From Boudabousia marimammalium (lineage in GTDB: Bacteria > Actinomycetota > Actinomycetes > Actinomycetales > Actinomycetaceae), in assembly GCF_001936115.1 (NCBI RefSeq), contig NZ_MPDM01000001.1:272123-336122 (forward strand): a stretch of 64,000 bases of DNA, written 5' to 3'. The notes beneath the pieces are model-generated. The model had not been told where the DNA came from, made no database searches, and saw nothing but the letters and a program-made list of their open reading frames with translations. A program made the position numbers and the translations under genes. Of the stretch, positions 61,323-64,000 are shown in pieces (the stretch's first letter is position 1; every line of letters starts with the position of its first letter).

Positions 61323-62141
61323 ATGATGCAAAGATTTGAACAGCAACCCCTCGCGGAAATTAATCCGCGAGGGTGTTCGCTTATAGTGCCCATTCAGGCG
61401 GCCACCAAGACCGGCCTCCTCGAACAAGCCAACCAGGCCCGCGGCATCGCTGACGTGGTCGAAGTGCGGTTAGACGCCCTCGGAAACCTCCCAGAAATTA
61501 TTAAAAACAGTGACTGGGGTTTCCTCAATGAGGTCCGTGCCATCACTGCTACGCCTATCCTGGCGACCATCCGTACCACGGAGCAAGGCGGGAAAGCCCA
61601 GCTGGCTTTCATGGATTACGCCGAGGGAGTCGCGGAAGTCGCCCGGACCGCTGAATATGTGGACGTCGAATGGGATCTGGAAATCCCTGAACCCATCCTC
61701 GGGGGACTCATCGACGCTGTTCGTCAAGGCGGAGCGCAAAGCGTAGTGTCCCGGCACGACTACGAAAACATGCCGACCGTCGCGGAACTGGACGCATACT
61801 TCTCCGGTGCGAAGCGGCTAGGAGCACACGTTGCCAAACTAGCGGTCACCCCAGCAAACCGCACGCAGGTAGCGCAACTCATGCAGGTTATCTCCCGCCA
61901 TGCTGAACAAAACCAGCGGGAAGCTAAAATTGTGGGCAGAGTCCACACCACTCCGAACACTGAAATACTGGGTATTGGGATGGGTGAAGTTGGGGCAATC
62001 TCTCGGCTTTCTGGACACCTCTACGGCAACTGTGCCACCTTCGCGGCGTTGCCCGGAAACAGCACTGCGCCGGGACAGCCTGACGCTAGGAGACTAGTTG
62101 AAACGCTAGACCAGATGGCTTCCGTAATACCGCCCCGCTAG
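61323..62141 (+). CDS. aroD: 3-dehydroquinate dehydratase, type I
   Basis: 272 residues. VEVRLDALGN, SRHDYENMP with the catalytic His-Asp pair, HVAKLAVTP with the Schiff-base Lys, and GIGMGEVGAISRLSGHLYGNC near the end. It dehydrates 3-dehydroquinate in the shikimate pathway. No other aro genes are adjacent. The ATG at 61323 has a poor ribosome-binding site; a GTG at 61386 would trim the first 21 residues but would remove a core strand, so it is less likely. Confidence 0.93.
   Translation: MMQRFEQQPLAEINPRGCSLIVPIQAATKTGLLEQANQARGIADVVEVRLDALGNLPEIIKNSDWGFLNEVRAITATPILATIRTTEQGGKAQLAFMDYAEGVAEVARTAEYVDVEWDLEIPEPILGGLIDAVRQGGAQSVVSRHDYENMPTVAELDAYFSGAKRLGAHVAKLAVTPANRTQVAQLMQVISRHAEQNQREAKIVGRVHTTPNTEILGIGMGEVGAISRLSGHLYGNCATFAALPGNSTAPGQPDARRLVETLDQMASVIPPR
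61348..61373 (+). terminator. Hairpin after trxA, inside the first codons of aroD
   Basis: CCCTCGCGG (61348-61356) pairs with CCGCGAGGG (61365-61373). It could terminate or attenuate trxA transcription and lies within the aroD coding start. Confidence 0.4.
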
Positions 62142-62160
62142 AGCGGGCCGCGACGGAAAA

Positions 62161-62862
62161 CTAGTGGATTACCGGGCAGACAGAGGTCACTTGCGGTTGC
62201 ACTCTGCGCTGCGCCAAGTCCTGGGTGGCTAGCTCAACCATCTCTTCATACTCTTCCCGAGATGGCGGATCAACCTCCGCTCCCAATCCACTCAGAATAA
62301 ACTGCTCAGTGGTCAAGATTGTGCCCGCATACTCATGCGGTTCGCGGGCGCGAATACCAGCAGCCAAAGCCGCATGGATCAAATGAATCAGCGGATTAGT
62401 GCGCTGCTCCCGAATCAACCCCTGACGCATGGCGTCACGCAGAATCGAATGAAGAATATCCTCCACAATCACGGCATGCGCTGAAAGCTCTGTAGCAGTT
62501 TCTTGGCTGACCGCATGACGTAACTCCACCGAGGTAGCCATCTGATAGTCAGAATTTAGGCGCAACTGCTGTCGTACGTAGATGCGAATCTTTTCAATCG
62601 GATCATCGACTGAAGCTAGAGCCTCTTGAATCTTCGCGGCATACTGGTGGGTCTGTTCCGTAATGAACGCCAGCAGTAAGGACTCTTTGTCTGGAAAATG
62701 ATTGTAGACGGCGGTGCGTCCTACCTCAGCCTTCGCTGCAATCTCTGCCATTGTGATTGAATCAAAGCCTTTTTCACGCAGCAAGTCAGCGAGGGCGTCA
62801 AAAAGTCGCGAGCGCACCTGAGCGCGGTGCTCTGCCAGGTTATGGCCCATAATTTTCGGCAC
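62161..62862 (-). CDS. TetR-family transcription regulator
   Basis: 233 residues. The helix-turn-helix is clear: LFDALADLLREKGFDSITMAEIAAKAEVGRTAVYNHFPDKESLLLAF (around 20-66). The ligand-binding domain is helical with no known signature. Start ATG 62862 or 62850. Convergent with aroD; the gene it controls is not evident in this window. Confidence 0.9.
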   Translation of the reverse strand: MPKIMGHNLAEHRAQVRSRLFDALADLLREKGFDSITMAEIAAKAEVGRTAVYNHFPDKESLLLAFITEQTHQYAAKIQEALASVDDPIEKIRIYVRQQLRLNSDYQMATSVELRHAVSQETATELSAHAVIVEDILHSILRDAMRQGLIREQRTNPLIHLIHAALAAGIRAREPHEYAGTILTTEQFILSGLGAEVDPPSREEYEEMVELATQDLAQRRVQPQVTSVCPVIH

Positions 62863-62981
62863 AATCTCACATCCCCAAAAAGTTCTGAACTGATGTCATA
62901 ATAACTAGGAAAAGAACTCTGAGGCGATAATTTTCTATAAACCCCGCAAAATCCTTGAGAAATAGCGGAAACGCGGGAAAG

Positions 62982-62997
62982 CCCTCTTTGTTGAGGG
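62982..62997 (-). terminator. Hairpin after the Nudix gene
   Basis: CCCTC (62982-62986) and GAGGG (62993-62997) form a short stem on the minus strand, followed by CTTTCCC. Modest strength. The ~150-base gap between TetR and Nudix genes holds nothing else. Confidence 0.45.
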
Positions 62998-63016
62998 TTA
63001 TTACTATTTTACCGAA

Positions 63017-63571
63017 TTAGACGCCGATAGTGTGACGTATTCCCTGCAAGATCGGGAAATCTGCGGGCAGCCAGTCTAGGTTAGAGGTTTCTGCCCACGG
63101 CACCCACAACAGCTGCTGATGGCCGCCATCGAGGGACTCTAGTAGCGGCATTCCACCTCCTTCCGCTAGTTCGCACACCCAAACCCGCATCCGCAGATTG
63201 GCAACTAAGGGCCAATCTGTTCCGCCGTCTGGCAGATTTGCTGCAACCTCGCCGTCCACCTGATCGGCGTAGCGGCCTCCTTTTGCGTACAGTTCACGCC
63301 AGCGTTGACGGGTAGGCTCGTCAATCGTGGGCGCGGTGGCGTGAATCCTCGGCCCGACGGTGACGCGGATTCCTAGTTCTTCTTGCAGTTCGCGGTGGAG
63401 GGCGGGCAGCGCTTCCTCCCCCGAATCTACTTTCCCGCCGGGCAGTTCCCATTTGCCACGTAGTTCAGCTGGGTAGGAACGTTGTGCGCAAAGTAGGTGG
63501 GTGGGGTGGGATAGTTGATTGACGATTGCGGCAGCAACCACGAGTTGAGCCGAGGGGGTGGCGATGTTCAT
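63017..63571 (-). CDS. Nudix hydrolase (MutT-like)
   Basis: 184 residues. The Nudix box is intact: GGKVDSGEEALPALHRELQEELGI (around 46-69). The start LVVAAAIVNQLSHPTHLLCAQRSYPAELRGKWELPGG resembles MutT and 8-oxo-dGTPases, with a ~30-residue insert near 95-110. It likely cleans oxidised nucleotides. Substrate inferred only from family. Confidence 0.92.
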   Translation of the reverse strand: MNIATPSAQLVVAAAIVNQLSHPTHLLCAQRSYPAELRGKWELPGGKVDSGEEALPALHRELQEELGIRVTVGPRIHATAPTIDEPTRQRWRELYAKGGRYADQVDGEVAANLPDGGTDWPLVANLRMRVWVCELAEGGGMPLLESLDGGHQQLLWVPWAETSNLDWLPADFPILQGIRHTIGV

Positions 63572-63701
63572 AAAATCAGCATAAACCTGACTGTAAAATC
63601 CGCCAACCGTGAGGTAAGTGTCACGTACTACTTGTCAAAGCATGGGACTAAAGGCTACTAATGTATAGTTGGAATATCAGATGACAATGTCAGGAGACAA
63701 A

Positions 63702-63983
63702 ATGACAGAATATCAAGCAAATGCTTCCGCTAATCAGCAACCTATGATGGGTGGACAGTCGCAAAAATCGCGTGTTGTTGCCGGTGTGCTCGGCATCCTC
63801 TTGGGCGGTCTCGGAATTCACAACTTCTACTTGGGCTACACCAAGCTAGGTGTGATTCAGCTGGTCCTCACCATCCTCAGCTTCGGCGTTGCCTCACTGT
63901 GGGGCTTCGTTGAAGGTATTTTGTACTTGGTGGGCAATACTCCCCGTTGGTCTCAGGATGCGCAGGGCCTGCCGCTTTCGTAG
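63702..63983 (+). CDS. TM2-domain membrane protein
   Basis: 93 residues from ATG 63702, with CAGGAGA upstream. Polar Gln/Asn-rich start, then two helices with the TM2 signature GVLGILLGGLGIHNFYLGYTKLG and WGFVEGILYLVG. Family of small proteins of unknown function. Complete within the window. Confidence 0.88.
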   Translation: MTEYQANASANQQPMMGGQSQKSRVVAGVLGILLGGLGIHNFYLGYTKLGVIQLVLTILSFGVASLWGFVEGILYLVGNTPRWSQDAQGLPLS

Positions 63984-64000
63984 CGAGTCCTTTCGAGGCT

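Overview
The window looks like chromosome of a moderately high-G+C actinobacterium, most likely a host-associated member of the Actinomycetaceae or a close relative. The evidence is a WhiB protein beside a PonA-type penicillin-binding protein, a GlxR/Crp-type regulator beside nth, a Tad pilus locus joined to its typical DEAD/DEAH helicase, paired YbjN proteins, an Asp23/Gls24 envelope cluster, a DUF4244 pilin and a class Ib ribonucleotide reductase subunit. There is no integrase, phage module or CRISPR array. The family-level placement is inference; no species is claimed.

Layout. 0-3.6 kb: two overlapping CrcB fluoride-channel genes, a 0.9 kb repeat-rich non-coding stretch, DedA and a CDF metal exporter. 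3.6-9.5 kb: an MFS transporter, a DUF998/hydrolase pair and a copper pair (CopZ chaperone and a CopA ATPase whose metal-binding domain sits inside its ATP-binding domain). 9.5-20.4 kb: a lipase-fold protein and partner, purB, a formate/nitrite-type channel, a GalT-like DUF4921 protein, a five-gene Asp23 operon, an aldo/keto reductase and an Old Yellow Enzyme.

20.4-24.3 kb is the most unusual part. A visibly A+T-richer cassette is bracketed by perfectly collinear 181-bp direct repeats, each carrying the last codons of the flanking gene that lies at the other end. The cassette is one operon: a 29-residue Cys/Trp-rich peptide, a MacA-like lipoprotein, an ABC ATPase, a MacB/FtsX-type permease and a small lipoprotein. 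It looks like a self-contained peptide export (or peptide and immunity) system that entered through recombination in the intergenic repeat.

24.3-39 kb: hrpA, marC, a hydrolase, an isolated nrdF, a low-molecular-weight tyrosine phosphatase with an Ala/Ser-rich insertion, two YbjN proteins, a phosphoribosyltransferase, a lysozyme-fold-like membrane protein, and a WXG100-like protein translationally coupled to a lipase, which resembles a type VII secretion effector with its helper. 39-45 kb: tRNA-Pro and a block with the same gene types as the Mycobacterium tuberculosis Rv3674c-Rv3683 neighbourhood (phosphoesterase, PonA, WhiB, DUF4177, Crp, nth); the whiB gene carries a frameshift. 45-54 kb: a membrane protein, a degenerate Fic-like protein, tadA, a fused tadB-tadC, three small pilin/pseudopilin genes and the helicase. 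54-64 kb: two tandem NCS2 nucleobase permeases, tRNA-Ser, SRP RNA, dnaX-recR, trxA, aroD, a TetR regulator, a Nudix hydrolase and a TM2 protein.

Repeats tie the window together. A roughly 68-bp element with four symmetrically placed GTGCAC sites occurs five times between genes, a CACACA-hairpin element occurs twice beside it, and the octamer GCCGAGGG is strikingly frequent on both strands. Coordinates, counts and base-composition remarks were read by eye; all functions are inferred from sequence.
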